Source of the DNA: an uncultured Bacteroidales bacterium
Lineage (GTDB): Bacteria; Bacteroidota; Bacteroidia; Bacteroidales; Bacteroidaceae
DNA: 20,926 nucleotides
Assembly: GCA_945837185.1 (NCBI GenBank)
Contig: CAMAMZ010000017.1
Location: forward strand, 1-20,926
Reading direction: 5' to 3'
Shown: positions 1-7,589 of the stretch, piece after piece
Layout: the number at the start of each line of letters is the position of its first letter
Numbering within the stretch: position 1 is the stretch's first letter
Position numbers and translations under genes: made by a program
Notes under the pieces: generated by a model
Database searches by the model: none
What the model was told of the DNA's origin: nothing
Seen by the model: the letters and a program-made list of their open reading frames with translations, nothing else

Positions 1-51
1 CTGGCCAAGGGATTTTAAGTCCCTCGTGTCTACCAATTCCACCATTGCGGC
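1..51 (-). tRNA. tRNA-Leu (anticodon UAA), partial
   Basis: Read on the minus strand, the gene begins at base 51 with GCCGCAATGG and continues through a D-arm (GGTGGAATTGGTAGACA) and an anticodon stem around ACTTAAAAT, giving anticodon TAA (leucine). Only the acceptor 5' strand, D-arm and anticodon arm are present; the variable arm, T-arm and 3' end lie beyond base 1. It follows tRNA-Gly by 17 bases on the same strand, so the two are probably cotranscribed. Confidence 0.9.
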
Positions 52-68
52 CGGTATATGAACGGTTA

Positions 69-144
<76 letters not shown>

Positions 145-164
145 CTAACTATGTTTTCGAGATG

Positions 165-195
165 CAAAGTTAGTCGAAATTATCGATATGGCAAA
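165..195 (-). promoter_or_regulatory. Bacteroidetes-type promoter for the tRNA pair
   Basis: On the minus strand, TTTG (192-195) is followed after exactly 19 bases by TAACTTTG (165-172), matching the known Bacteroidetes sigma-70 form TTTG-N19-21-TAnnTTTG. The -7 element ends about 20 bases before the tRNA-Gly 5' end, consistent with a short processed leader. Confidence 0.8.
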
Positions 196-213
196 TTTTT
201 TTTGCACAATTTA

Positions 214-235
214 ATACTATAAGGTGTATTAGTAT
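214..235. terminator. possible weak terminator hairpin after the lipoprotein gene
   Basis: An inverted repeat (ATACTA at 214-219, TAGTAT at 230-235) overlaps the stop codon of the minus-strand lipoprotein gene. No T-run directly follows on the minus strand, so it is at best a weak or Rho-assisted terminator; chance AT-rich symmetry is possible. Confidence 0.25.
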
Positions 236-801
236 ACTTGAAGGTGGCCCCATGCGCCTGTTGAGGCTGCCCGATAGGTGATAAGTCTATCGCTGCCATT
301 GATACAGATACCTTCCAGATTAAGGTTAAAACGGAGATGGCAGGCAGCACATTCGGCAATGCCTTCACTGTTTATCTGTAGGGGATAGCTCTTGAGGGGA
401 AGGGCATTGGGTTGGAAGCATTTGGGACATTCGCCATCGTAGGCATAGAAGTGTGCCGGATGGTCCATATTGCCATAGCCTATGATCAGTCGGCCATTGA
501 GGCCGATATGTTTCTGACTTTCCAGACGTTGGTCGATGGCATTGAAGATGCTTTCTGAACGCAGACCATGGTTGTTGGCGAAGGTGAACCATAGAGCACC
601 GCCCTTGCGCGTGGAACTGATGATGCAGAAGGTGCCGGGAGCATTGGCATCCATAGCTGTTGCCAGTGTGGCATCTTGATGTGTGGCATTGTCGAGACTT
701 AGGTTGCAGTGGTAGTCGCTATATTTGAAACCATCGTCACCGCAGGCTGTGGCCAGCAGAATTGTCAGTCCAACAAGGAGGGATGAGAGGTATTTTCTCA
801 T
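229..801 (-). CDS. tetracysteine lipoprotein of unknown function (Rieske-like fold suspected)
   Basis: A 190-residue protein with a lipoprotein signal: positive start, hydrophobic stretch 5-19, and lipobox LLATAC with Cys20 as the lipidation site. It should therefore be anchored to a membrane outside the cytoplasm. The C-terminal half has two CxxC pairs, C125-P-K-C128 and C151-A-A-C154-H155, about 22 residues apart, suggesting a bound metal such as zinc or iron. The pattern following the second pair (CHxRFNL, then a glycine turn and a terminal strand) recalls Rieske-type ferredoxins, but the two-His/two-Cys ligand set is absent, so an Fe2S2 Rieske centre is not supported. The start overlaps the argH stop in an ATGA, implying translational coupling as last gene of the pyrE-argH operon. 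No function is assigned; the fold suggestion is inference. Confidence 0.8.
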   Translation of the reverse strand: MRKYLSSLLVGLTILLATACGDDGFKYSDYHCNLSLDNATHQDATLATAMDANAPGTFCIISSTRKGGALWFTFANNHGLRSESIFNAIDQRLESQKHIGLNGRLIIGYGNMDHPAHFYAYDGECPKCFQPNALPLKSYPLQINSEGIAECAACHLRFNLNLEGICINGSDRLITYRAASTGAWGHLQVY

Positions 802-2135
802 CCCTTAATAAGTTGCTCTTCGGCTTCTTTGATGCGTTCAAAATGGAAGTCGTCGAGAGTTTGTTGCATAAGCGTTGCAATCTGGTCGTTGCACAGATTG
901 CCTATCGACCCCTCGTGGGTATGGTGGATATGGTGGTCGGCCTTAAAGGTGCCGGCCTCAATCTCCAAACCTACTTGTTTATAGGCATCCCTGAAGGGCA
1001 TGCCGGCGGCTGCCAGGCGGTTCACTTCCTCTACGGAGAAGATAGGGTCGTACATGGCATTGTCGAGGATATGCTCATTGACCGCCATCTTGTTGATGAT
1101 ATAGGCTGCCATCTGCAAACAATCCTTCATTTCGTGGAAGGCAGGCAGGAACACCTCCTTGATGATTTGCAGGTCGCGGAAGTAGCCTGTTGGCAGGTTG
1201 TTTACAATCAGCATGATTTGCTGTGGCAAGCTCTGCAGTTTGTTGCACTTGGCCCGGATGAGTTCGAAGACATCGGGGTTCTTCTTGTGCGGCATGATGC
1301 TTGACCCCGTGGTACATTCTTTGGGCAGCTTAATGAACTGGAAATTCTGGCTGTTGAAAAGGCAGGCGTCGAAGGCCAACTTTGCTACGGTGCCAGCCAC
1401 TGTGGCAAGTGCAAAGGCCACGTTGCGCTCCATTTTTCCACGTCCCATCTGCGCATAAACCACGTTATAGTTCATAGTGTCAAAGCCCAACAGGCGAGTT
1501 GTCATGCTGCGGTTGAGGGGAAATGAAGAGCCATAGCCTGCTGCCGAGCCCAAAGGATTGCGATTGGTCATCTTATAAGCAGCCTGCAGGAACAGCATGT
1601 CATCGGCAAGCGATTCGGCATAAGCGCCAAACCACAAACCGAAACTGGAAGGCATGGCAATTTGCAGATGGGTGTAACCTGGCATTAATACATCTTTATA
1701 CTGTTCGCTTTTGCGAAGAAGTTCGTCGAAGAGGGCCTTCACATGCTCCACCACCTCCATCAGTTCATGACGGGTAAAGAGTTTGAGGTCGACCAGCACT
1801 TGGTCGTTACGGGAACGTCCGGAATGAATCTTCTTGCCCATATCGCCCAAACGGCGGGTGAGCATGAGTTCCACTTGAGAGTGTACGTCTTCCACGCCCT
1901 CTTCAATGACGAAGGTGCCATTTGCGGCCTGTTGGTATATATTGCGCAACTCCGTCAACAGCAATGCGAGTTCCTGTTCTTCCAAGAGGCCGATAGACTG
2001 CAGCATGGTGATGTGAGCCATGGAGCCCAATACATCGTATTTGGCCAAATACAAGTCTAACTCTCTGTCGCGGCCAACGGTGAATCGTTCAATCTCTTTG
2101 TTCACCTCAAAATTCTTTTCCCAAAGTTTGTTCAT
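798..2135 (-). CDS. argH: argininosuccinate lyase
   Basis: ArgH splits argininosuccinate into arginine and fumarate, the last step of arginine synthesis, in the cytoplasm. The 445-residue protein carries the fumarase/lyase superfamily signature GSSIMPHKKNPD at 277-288, including the mobile-loop serine (S278), and the conserved blocks HSGRSRNDQ (104-112) and GYTHLQ (153-158). Length is close to the usual 450-460. The frame extends upstream to base 2180, but homology begins with MNKLWEKNF, so the ATG at 2133-2135 is chosen; the longer start would also overlap the preceding gene's end. It starts 7 bases after the SRPBCC gene and overlaps the lipoprotein gene by 4 bases, so it belongs to the operon led by pyrE, joining pyrimidine and arginine synthesis. 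Confidence 0.95.
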   Translation of the reverse strand: MNKLWEKNFEVNKEIERFTVGRDRELDLYLAKYDVLGSMAHITMLQSIGLLEEQELALLLTELRNIYQQAANGTFVIEEGVEDVHSQVELMLTRRLGDMGKKIHSGRSRNDQVLVDLKLFTRHELMEVVEHVKALFDELLRKSEQYKDVLMPGYTHLQIAMPSSFGLWFGAYAESLADDMLFLQAAYKMTNRNPLGSAAGYGSSFPLNRSMTTRLLGFDTMNYNVVYAQMGRGKMERNVAFALATVAGTVAKLAFDACLFNSQNFQFIKLPKECTTGSSIMPHKKNPDVFELIRAKCNKLQSLPQQIMLIVNNLPTGYFRDLQIIKEVFLPAFHEMKDCLQMAAYIINKMAVNEHILDNAMYDPIFSVEEVNRLAAAGMPFRDAYKQVGLEIEAGTFKADHHIHHTHEGSIGNLCNDQIATLMQQTLDDFHFERIKEAEEQLIKG

Positions 2136-2142
2136 GTAAACC

Positions 2143-2562
2143 TTATGCTTCGTAGTTAATATGTTGCAGCAGGGTGGCAATCTTTTCGATAGCTTCCTGC
2201 AAAGGCTTTTGCACCATGCCCTTGATAAAGGGATTGAGTTCGGCCTTGAGGGTAAGTTTCATCTTGCAGGAGTTGGCTGTGATGGGGAGCAGCTGAATCC
2301 AGATGTTGATAGGTATCGGACTTTTGACAGACGCAAACTTGATGGTCTTGTATTCCTCTCGCTCCACAATCTCAAAGCATATATCGCCCACCATATTGGC
2401 ATGGATGGTGAGCTGGTTGCTGTTGAATGAAATGCCAAATTCCTTGTCGGCAGGAATCTTGTCCTTGATACGTTCCAGGTTGTTCAAGTCGCTGAGAACA
2501 GCATACACACGTTCCTGCGCGTAGGGAATCTCCCTTACGCTGCTTTCAAATTTAGTGCTCAT
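2143..2562 (-). CDS. small SRPBCC (START-like) fold protein
   Basis: A 139-residue soluble protein with no signal peptide. The opening motif (FESSVREIPYAQERVYAVLSD), the central run of alternating beta-strand-like segments and the final helix with LQEAIEKIATLL match the SRPBCC/polyketide-cyclase/START-like fold, whose members bind hydrophobic ligands in a deep cavity. Bacteroidales genomes commonly carry such a protein beside pyrE. It lies between pyrE (20 bases upstream) and argH (7 bases downstream), clearly in one transcription unit. Nothing visible fixes the ligand, and no role in pyrimidine or arginine synthesis can be claimed. Confidence 0.8.
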   Translation of the reverse strand: MSTKFESSVREIPYAQERVYAVLSDLNNLERIKDKIPADKEFGISFNSNQLTIHANMVGDICFEIVEREEYKTIKFASVKSPIPINIWIQLLPITANSCKMKLTLKAELNPFIKGMVQKPLQEAIEKIATLLQHINYEA

Positions 2563-2581
2563 GTTTGCGGTGTGAGTGAAA

Positions 2582-3214
2582 TTAACCTTCGTAATGTGCC
2601 GGGTCCTTGCGCCAACGGTTCAAGGTTTCTACATCCTCGTTGCCTATATAGCCAATCTCTACAGCCTTGCTAACAACATGCTCGTAGTCGGTAAGGGTCA
2701 CCAATTTCACTTGGGCATTGGCAAAAGCCTCTTCAGCAATGGGGAAGCCATAGGTGTAAGACGCTACCATGCCCACCACCTCAAAGCCAGCCTGACGTAA
2801 GGCTTCCACAGCCTTGAGCGAACTGCCTCCGGTAGAGATGAGGTCTTCAACGACAACAACTTTTGAACCAGCAGGAAGCTGTCCTTCAATAAGGTTGCCC
2901 ATACCGTGGTCTTTGGGTTTGGAGCGCACATAGCAGAATGGCAGGCAAAGGGCATCGGCCACAAGGGCTCCTTGGGCTATGGCACCAGTGGCCACACCTG
3001 CTACGGCTGTAGCTTCCGGGAAGTTGGCAAGGATGGTATGCACTAATTCCAGTTTAACATAGCTGCGAACCTCTGGAAATGACAATGTCTTGCGGTTGTC
3101 GCAATAGAAGGGGGATTTCCAGCCGGAAGCCCATGTAAACGGGTTTTTGGGCTGCAACTTAATAGCCTTGATCTCAAGAAGTTTGGAGGCAAAGTCCATC
3201 TTAATTCTTTCCAT
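2582..3214 (-). CDS. pyrE: orotate phosphoribosyltransferase
   Basis: PyrE joins orotate to PRPP to form orotidine monophosphate in pyrimidine synthesis. The 210-residue protein shows the PRPP-binding motif VVVVEDLISTGGS (119-131), the mobile catalytic loop RSKPKDHG (97-104) and the N-terminal substrate block FTWASGWKSPFYCDNR (26-41), all typical of the family. Length is normal. Two in-frame starts exist, ATG at 3212-3214 and ATG at 3197-3199 (residue 6); the second begins nearer the usual family N-terminus, so the true start may be 15 bases shorter. It is the first gene of a minus-strand operon (SRPBCC protein, argH, lipoprotein) behind a strong promoter and diverges from the PurF-like gene across 231 bases. 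Confidence 0.95.
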   Translation of the reverse strand: MERIKMDFASKLLEIKAIKLQPKNPFTWASGWKSPFYCDNRKTLSFPEVRSYVKLELVHTILANFPEATAVAGVATGAIAQGALVADALCLPFCYVRSKPKDHGMGNLIEGQLPAGSKVVVVEDLISTGGSSLKAVEALRQAGFEVVGMVASYTYGFPIAEEAFANAQVKLVTLTDYEHVVSKAVEIGYIGNEDVETLNRWRKDPAHYEG

Positions 3215-3255
3215 TGTAGTATTGATGTGAAGTATTGGTTATTTGTTTTGTGCAA

Positions 3256-3286
3256 CAAATTTACGGTAAAACCTTGGTTTGGCAAA
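3256..3286 (-). promoter_or_regulatory. promoter of the pyrE operon
   Basis: On the minus strand TTTG (3283-3286) and TAAATTTG (3256-3263) are separated by 19 bases, a full match to the Bacteroidetes consensus. The -7 element lies about 40 bases before the pyrE start. Confidence 0.8.
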
Positions 3287-3379
3287 ACAAACCCGTGATT
3301 ATTTTTCGATGGTGCGCAATTTCTAAATCATCCAGAAGTGATTTCTTGGAAATGGGTCATCAAAAAACAGAGATTTTCC

Positions 3380-3410
3380 TTGCGTAATCCTTAAACTGTT
3401 TTTACCTTTG
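3380..3410 (+). promoter_or_regulatory. promoter of the PurF-like gene
   Basis: TTG (3380-3382) and TACCTTTG (3403-3410) are 20 bases apart, matching the Bacteroidetes consensus except for one base at -33. The -7 element ends 35 bases before the start codon. The remainder of 3215-3445 holds only the divergent pyrE promoter. Confidence 0.75.
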
Positions 3411-3445
3411 CAATCGAAAATAATAATTATATAAGCTGAGGGCAA

Positions 3446-4876
3446 ATGGGAGGTTTTTTTGGAACCATCGCTAAAAGCGATTGTGTGAACGACCTGTTTT
3501 ATGGTACCGACTATAATTCGCATTTGGGTACCAAGCGGGCAGGTATGGTTACTTTAGACAATGAGCGTGGCTTCTCGCGCTCGATACATAATCTGGAACG
3601 GGATTATTTCAGATCGAAGTTCGAAGATGAACTCGACAAGTTTTATGGCAATAAGGGGTTGGGAGTGATTAGTGACACTGATCCGCAGCCCATTATTGTC
3701 AATTCGCATCTGGGGCGCTATGCCGTGGTGACGGTGGCAAAAATCAACAACTTGAGAGCGCTTGCCGACGACCTGTTGGCACAGCGGATGCACCTGAGTG
3801 AGATGTCGGCCAACCAAATAAACCAAACGGAACTTGTGGCACTGACCATCAATATGGGCAATAGTTTCGTGGAAGGTATCAACCTCTTGTTTGATAAGAT
3901 AGAAGGCTCGTGTTCGATGCTCATCCTTACGGAAGATGGCATCATTGCCGCACGCGACAGATGGGGACGCACCCCTATCGTGATAGGTCAAAAGGAAGGT
4001 GCTTATGCCGTGACAAGCGAAACGGCTTCTTTCCCTAACCTTGACTTCAAGCGTGTGCGTGACGTGGGACCGGGAGAGATTGTGCGTTTGACAGCAGAGG
4101 GTGTAGAAGTGTTGCAGGCTCCACGCGAAGAACAGCAGATTTGTTCGTTCCTTTGGGTGTATTATGGATTCCCCACCAGTGAGTATGAGGGTATCAATGT
4201 GGAGTATGTGCGTGAGAATAACGGTAAGATGATGGGCGAGGAGGATGATACCGAAGCCGATATGGTGTGTGGTATTCCCGACTCTGGTGTTGGCATGGCT
4301 TTGGGATATGCGGAAGGCCATGGCATTCCTTATAAACGTGCCGTGTTGAAATACACACCGACATGGCCCCGTTCTTTTACTCCCTCCAATCAGTCGCGTC
4401 GCGACTTGGTTGCCAAGATGAAGTTGATTCCCAACAGGGAGATTCTTGCAGGTGAGCGTATCGTGTTCTGCGACGATTCCATTGTGCGAGGCACGCAGTT
4501 ACGTGACAATGTGCGTATGTTCTTTGAGTATGGAGCGCGTGAGGTGCATGGACGCATATCTTGCCCACCCTTGGTGTATGGTTGTCCCTTTATCGGCTTC
4601 ACTTCTTCCAAGAGCGACATGGAACTCATTACCCGACGTATCATTCAGGATTTTGAAGGGGAGGTTGATGAAGAAGTGCTGAAACGCTATACAAAGACCG
4701 ATTCTGCAGAATATCATAGAATGGTAGAAGAGATAGCCCGTCGCTTGGGATTGACATCTCTCCGTTTCAATAAGATAGAGACATTGGTGGCGTCCATTGG
4801 TATGCCGAAACACAAAATTTGCACGCATTGCTTTGATGGTACTGGATGCCCGATGAAGCGGCAATGTAAAGGTTAA
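3446..4876 (+). CDS. PurF-like amidophosphoribosyltransferase homologue lacking the catalytic N-terminal cysteine
   Basis: A 476-residue protein aligning end to end with PurF, the glutamine-PRPP amidotransferase that opens purine synthesis. The C-terminal phosphoribosyltransferase half is intact: PRPP loop RIVFCDDSIVRGT at 338-350. Four cysteines (C233 in ICSF, C380, C459 and C462) sit where Bacillus subtilis PurF has its [4Fe-4S] ligands. The N-terminal glutaminase half keeps its fold-level similarity (EDGIIAARDRWGRTPIVIG, 163-181), but the protein starts MGGFFG instead of MCG, so the Ntn nucleophile is Gly. The expected Arg of the HVRY motif, the Asn-Gly of HNGN (here AKINN, 98-102) and the Asp of SDSE are also changed. 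Glutamine hydrolysis therefore looks lost. The start is firm: no upstream in-frame start restores a Cys. It may use free ammonia, another nitrogen donor, or do another PRPP reaction; annotation as a standard PurF would be unsafe. Confidence 0.9.
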   Translation: MGGFFGTIAKSDCVNDLFYGTDYNSHLGTKRAGMVTLDNERGFSRSIHNLERDYFRSKFEDELDKFYGNKGLGVISDTDPQPIIVNSHLGRYAVVTVAKINNLRALADDLLAQRMHLSEMSANQINQTELVALTINMGNSFVEGINLLFDKIEGSCSMLILTEDGIIAARDRWGRTPIVIGQKEGAYAVTSETASFPNLDFKRVRDVGPGEIVRLTAEGVEVLQAPREEQQICSFLWVYYGFPTSEYEGINVEYVRENNGKMMGEEDDTEADMVCGIPDSGVGMALGYAEGHGIPYKRAVLKYTPTWPRSFTPSNQSRRDLVAKMKLIPNREILAGERIVFCDDSIVRGTQLRDNVRMFFEYGAREVHGRISCPPLVYGCPFIGFTSSKSDMELITRRIIQDFEGEVDEEVLKRYTKTDSAEYHRMVEEIARRLGLTSLRFNKIETLVASIGMPKHKICTHCFDGTGCPMKRQCKG

Positions 4877-4897
4877 AGCGCCTGCCTCATAGCAACG

Positions 4898-4942
4898 GTA
4901 TAGCCGCCTTTCTCTACAAGAGAAGGACGGCTATACTTGTTT
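4898..4942 (+). terminator. strong hairpin terminator after the PurF-like gene
   Basis: GTATAGCCG (4898-4906) pairs perfectly with CGGCTATAC (4928-4936); after one C/A mismatch the stem continues for 8 more pairs (CTTTCTCT with AGAGAAGG, including one G-T pair) around a 3-base loop ACA. TTGTTT follows at 4937-4942. It sits between convergent genes and may also slow transcription from the rnc side, though no T-run follows on that strand. Confidence 0.8.
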
Positions 4943-4971
4943 ATAGGGTGAACAGCTCGGAATTGTGCTTT

Positions 4972-5988
4972 TTATGACTGGCTAAAGGCCTCTGCTTCGG
5001 CAGCAGCGATAATCTCCTCACGTGTCATTGCCTTGGCACTGATATGACTTAGGTCAAATTCTTCATCATTATCCTCTTCTTCGTTATTCCTCAACGGCTG
5101 GTCAATGCTGGCTTGCGGGGCACTGATCTTTGTTTCGTTGGCAGAAGAAGATATGTAGAAGTCGTCCTTCTCTTCCGTATCGGGAACAATCTCTACCGGC
5201 TCTTCTTCCATCTTTGTGCGGTTGGTTTTGGCCTGAAAGACAAGGTCGATGAACTGCGGCTCACGTTTGAGTTTTTCTAACGTGAGTTTGGCTGCCAGTT
5301 GCTGACTTTCTTTCTTGCTATAGCCTTGACCGCTACATCCCTCTACGCCCTCCAGTACTACCTGATAGATGAAGACAGGGCTCCCTCCTTTTTCTACCTT
5401 CTGCTGTAGGAGTACAAACTCTATCTTTACACGGTTCTTTTGACTCCACTCGATGAGCTTGCTTTTGAAATTTACCTCTTTGTAAGCAAGCTTGTCGAGG
5501 TTGATTCTTGTGGTGAGGATGCGTTGCTGCATAAATTGCATGCAGGCATTGTAGCCACGATCCAGATAAATAGCTCCTACCAACGCCTCAAAGGCATTGC
5601 CTCCCATGTAGTTGTTGTGTGAGGAACTGTGCCCGTTAGAAAGAATCAATTCATTGATACCCATATCTTGGGCCAATTTGTTGAGTGTTTCTCGCTGGAC
5701 AAGTTTGGAACGGGTGTTGGTCAGGAATCCTTCTCGTTTGCCAGGAAAATGATGGTAGACGATGTCGCCTACTATTGCGTCGAGAATGGCATCACCGAGA
5801 AATTCAAGTCGTTCATTGTTTACAGGTTTACCCTTGTTGTTGCGGTGCATGATGCTCTTGTGCATCAGCGCCATTTTATAATATTCAATATTGTGGGGAT
5901 AAAAACCTATAATTTCATAAAGAGAAAAATAAAGCTCTTTATCCTTGCGGAAAGAGAGCTTTATCTTGTCTATCAGATTATTCAACAT
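4972..5988 (-). CDS. rnc: ribonuclease III with long acidic C-terminal extension
   Basis: RNase III cuts double-stranded RNA in rRNA maturation, mRNA control and antisense decay. The catalytic domain has the signature ERLEFLGDAILD (59-70, with D66) and the second acidic site NAFEALVGAIYLDRG (131-145, E134). A double-stranded RNA-binding domain spans about 172-242, ending in GYSKKESQQLAAKLTLEKL. Most bacterial enzymes end near here at 220-250 residues; this one has about 90 more (250-338), rich in Glu and Asp with no recognisable fold, likely disordered. The gene begins inside the end of fabF (11-base overlap), following acpP-fabF, an order common in Bacteroidetes. The basic enzymatic call is firm; the tail's role is unknown. 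Confidence 0.95.
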   Translation of the reverse strand: MLNNLIDKIKLSFRKDKELYFSLYEIIGFYPHNIEYYKMALMHKSIMHRNNKGKPVNNERLEFLGDAILDAIVGDIVYHHFPGKREGFLTNTRSKLVQRETLNKLAQDMGINELILSNGHSSSHNNYMGGNAFEALVGAIYLDRGYNACMQFMQQRILTTRINLDKLAYKEVNFKSKLIEWSQKNRVKIEFVLLQQKVEKGGSPVFIYQVVLEGVEGCSGQGYSKKESQQLAAKLTLEKLKREPQFIDLVFQAKTNRTKMEEEPVEIVPDTEEKDDFYISSSANETKISAPQASIDQPLRNNEEEDNDEEFDLSHISAKAMTREEIIAAAEAEAFSQS

Positions 5989-7240
5989 ATTTCTTGAATA
6001 CTACGCAAGCGTTGTGTCCGCCAAATCCAAACGTGTTGCTGATGGCAGCACGCACCTCGCGTTTCTGCGCCTTGTTGAAAGTAAAGTTCAGACAGTAGTC
6101 CAGCTCTGGATCCTCGTCGCCTTCCTCATGGTTGATGGTAGGCGGTACGATGTCGTTCTTTACGCTCAACACACAAGCCATAGCCTCTACGGCACCGGCA
6201 GCACCCAACAAGTGACCTGTCATTGACTTTGTTGACGAGATGTTCAACTTGTAGGCAGCATCGCCGAATACAGCCTTGATAGCCTTTGCCTCTGAAATGT
6301 CGCCTACATGGGTTGAAGTGCCGTGTACGTTGATATAATCAATGTCTTCGGGCTTCAGACCAGCGTCTTCGAGTGCGGCTTCCATAACAAGCTTGGCACC
6401 AAGACCTTCCGGATGGGAAGCTGTGATATGATATGCGTCTGCACTCTCTCCTTCGCCAACCATCTCTGCGTAAATCTTGGCTCCGCGGGCTTTGGCATGC
6501 TCCAGTTCTTCCAGTATCAAACAACCTGCACCTTCTCCCATGATGAAACCATCACGGCTGGCACTAAAGGGCCTTGAAGCATGCTCAGGATCATCGTTGC
6601 GTGTGGAGAGGGCTTTCATGGCATTGAAGCCACCTACACCGCAAGCGCAGATAGCGCTCTCGGCACCACCACTCACAATGATATTAGCCTTGCCCAAACG
6701 AATCAGATTGAACGCGTCGGCCAAAGCGTTGCTTGAAGAAGCACATGCTGAGGTTGTTGTGAAGTTAGGACCACGGAAACCGAAAAGGATAGAAATATGG
6801 CCAGAGGCAATATCGGCAATCATTTTAGGGATGAAGAAAGGATTGAACTTGGGCCCATCCTCCTTGTGGGCACCGTAATACGAAACCTCATCTTCAAAAG
6901 TCTTGATACCACCGATGCCTACACCGTAGACAACGCCAATGCGATTTTTATCCTCTTTCTCCAGGTCAATGCCTGCATCCTTTACACCCTGAATGGCAGA
7001 AACGATTGCCAATTGTGCGTAACGGTCAAGTTTGCGAACTTCCTTACGATCAATATAATCATTGATATTAAGGCCCTTAACTTCGCAGGCAAACTGGGTC
7101 TTGAACTTGGATGCGTCGAATTGTGTAATAGGTGCGGCACCGCTCTTTCCGGCAAGCATAGCTTCCCACGTCTCCTCAGCCGTATTGCCGAGGGGGGTGA
7201 CAGCGCCCAAACCTGTTACTACTACTCTCTTTAATTCCAT
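5978..7240 (-). CDS. fabF: beta-ketoacyl-ACP synthase II
   Basis: FabF condenses malonyl-ACP with acyl-ACP to lengthen fatty acids by two carbons. The 420-residue thiolase-fold protein has the active-site Cys166 in TTSACASSSNALADA, His306 in NVHGTSTHVGD and His343 in KSMTGHLLGAAGA, plus the C-terminal NTFGFGGHNAC loop. This Cys-His-His triad marks KAS I/II rather than FabH. Length is normal. The start codon directly abuts the acpP stop, so the carrier protein and its synthase are translated in sequence; the end overlaps rnc by 11 bases. Confidence 0.96.
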   Translation of the reverse strand: MELKRVVVTGLGAVTPLGNTAEETWEAMLAGKSGAAPITQFDASKFKTQFACEVKGLNINDYIDRKEVRKLDRYAQLAIVSAIQGVKDAGIDLEKEDKNRIGVVYGVGIGGIKTFEDEVSYYGAHKEDGPKFNPFFIPKMIADIASGHISILFGFRGPNFTTTSACASSSNALADAFNLIRLGKANIIVSGGAESAICACGVGGFNAMKALSTRNDDPEHASRPFSASRDGFIMGEGAGCLILEELEHAKARGAKIYAEMVGEGESADAYHITASHPEGLGAKLVMEAALEDAGLKPEDIDYINVHGTSTHVGDISEAKAIKAVFGDAAYKLNISSTKSMTGHLLGAAGAVEAMACVLSVKNDIVPPTINHEEGDEDPELDYCLNFTFNKAQKREVRAAISNTFGFGGHNACVVFKKYVE

Positions 7241-7477
7241 TTACTTTAAGTTTGCTTCAATATAGCTAATAGCGTCGCCAACAGTCTGGATGGTTTCAGC
7301 CTTATCATCGGGGATAGAAATGCCGAACTCCTTCTCAAACTCCATAATCAGCTCTACGGTATCCAATGAATCAGCACCGAGGTCGTTGGTGAAGCTTGCT
7401 TCGGGCTTAACTTCAGCCTCGTCTACACCAAGTTTGTCAACGATAATAGCTACAACTTTGCTTTCAATTTCTGACAT
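7241..7477 (-). CDS. acpP: acyl carrier protein
   Basis: A 78-residue, acidic four-helix carrier protein. The phosphopantetheine site is Ser37 in GADSLDTVELIMEFE, and the N-terminal helix plus the EFGISIPDDKAETIQTVGDAI segment are nearly canonical. It shuttles acyl chains for FabF and other fatty-acid enzymes and donates acyl groups for lipid A-type acylation. It is the first gene of the acpP-fabF-rnc operon. Confidence 0.97.
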   Translation of the reverse strand: MSEIESKVVAIIVDKLGVDEAEVKPEASFTNDLGADSLDTVELIMEFEKEFGISIPDDKAETIQTVGDAISYIEANLK

Positions 7478-7530
7478 AATTGTAATTCTTTAAGATGTTA
7501 AAAATTAGATTCTATTTGAAATTCTGCATG

Positions 7531-7562
7531 CAAAGGAACAACTTTTTATTCATTCTGGCAAA
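7531..7562 (-). promoter_or_regulatory. promoter of the acpP-fabF-rnc operon
   Basis: On the minus strand TTTG (7559-7562) and TTCCTTTG (7531-7538) are 20 bases apart; the -7 element differs from TAnnTTTG at one position. A leader of about 45-50 bases would precede acpP. Confidence 0.6.
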
Positions 7563-7589
7563 TTTTTCTCTAAAAAAACGCTTTTGAGT

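Noticed and set aside
762..1304. A 180-codon open frame on the plus strand opposite argH
   Set aside because: Antisense shadow of a conserved enzyme with no family resemblance.
2136..2180. Upstream extension of argH by 15 codons
   Set aside because: It would overlap the end of the SRPBCC gene by 38 bases, and homology starts at the internal ATG.
3554..4321. A 255-codon open frame on the minus strand opposite the PurF-like gene
   Set aside because: It lies wholly antisense to a clearly conserved gene, has no recognisable family, and its composition (His, Arg, Thr rich) is typical of an antisense shadow.
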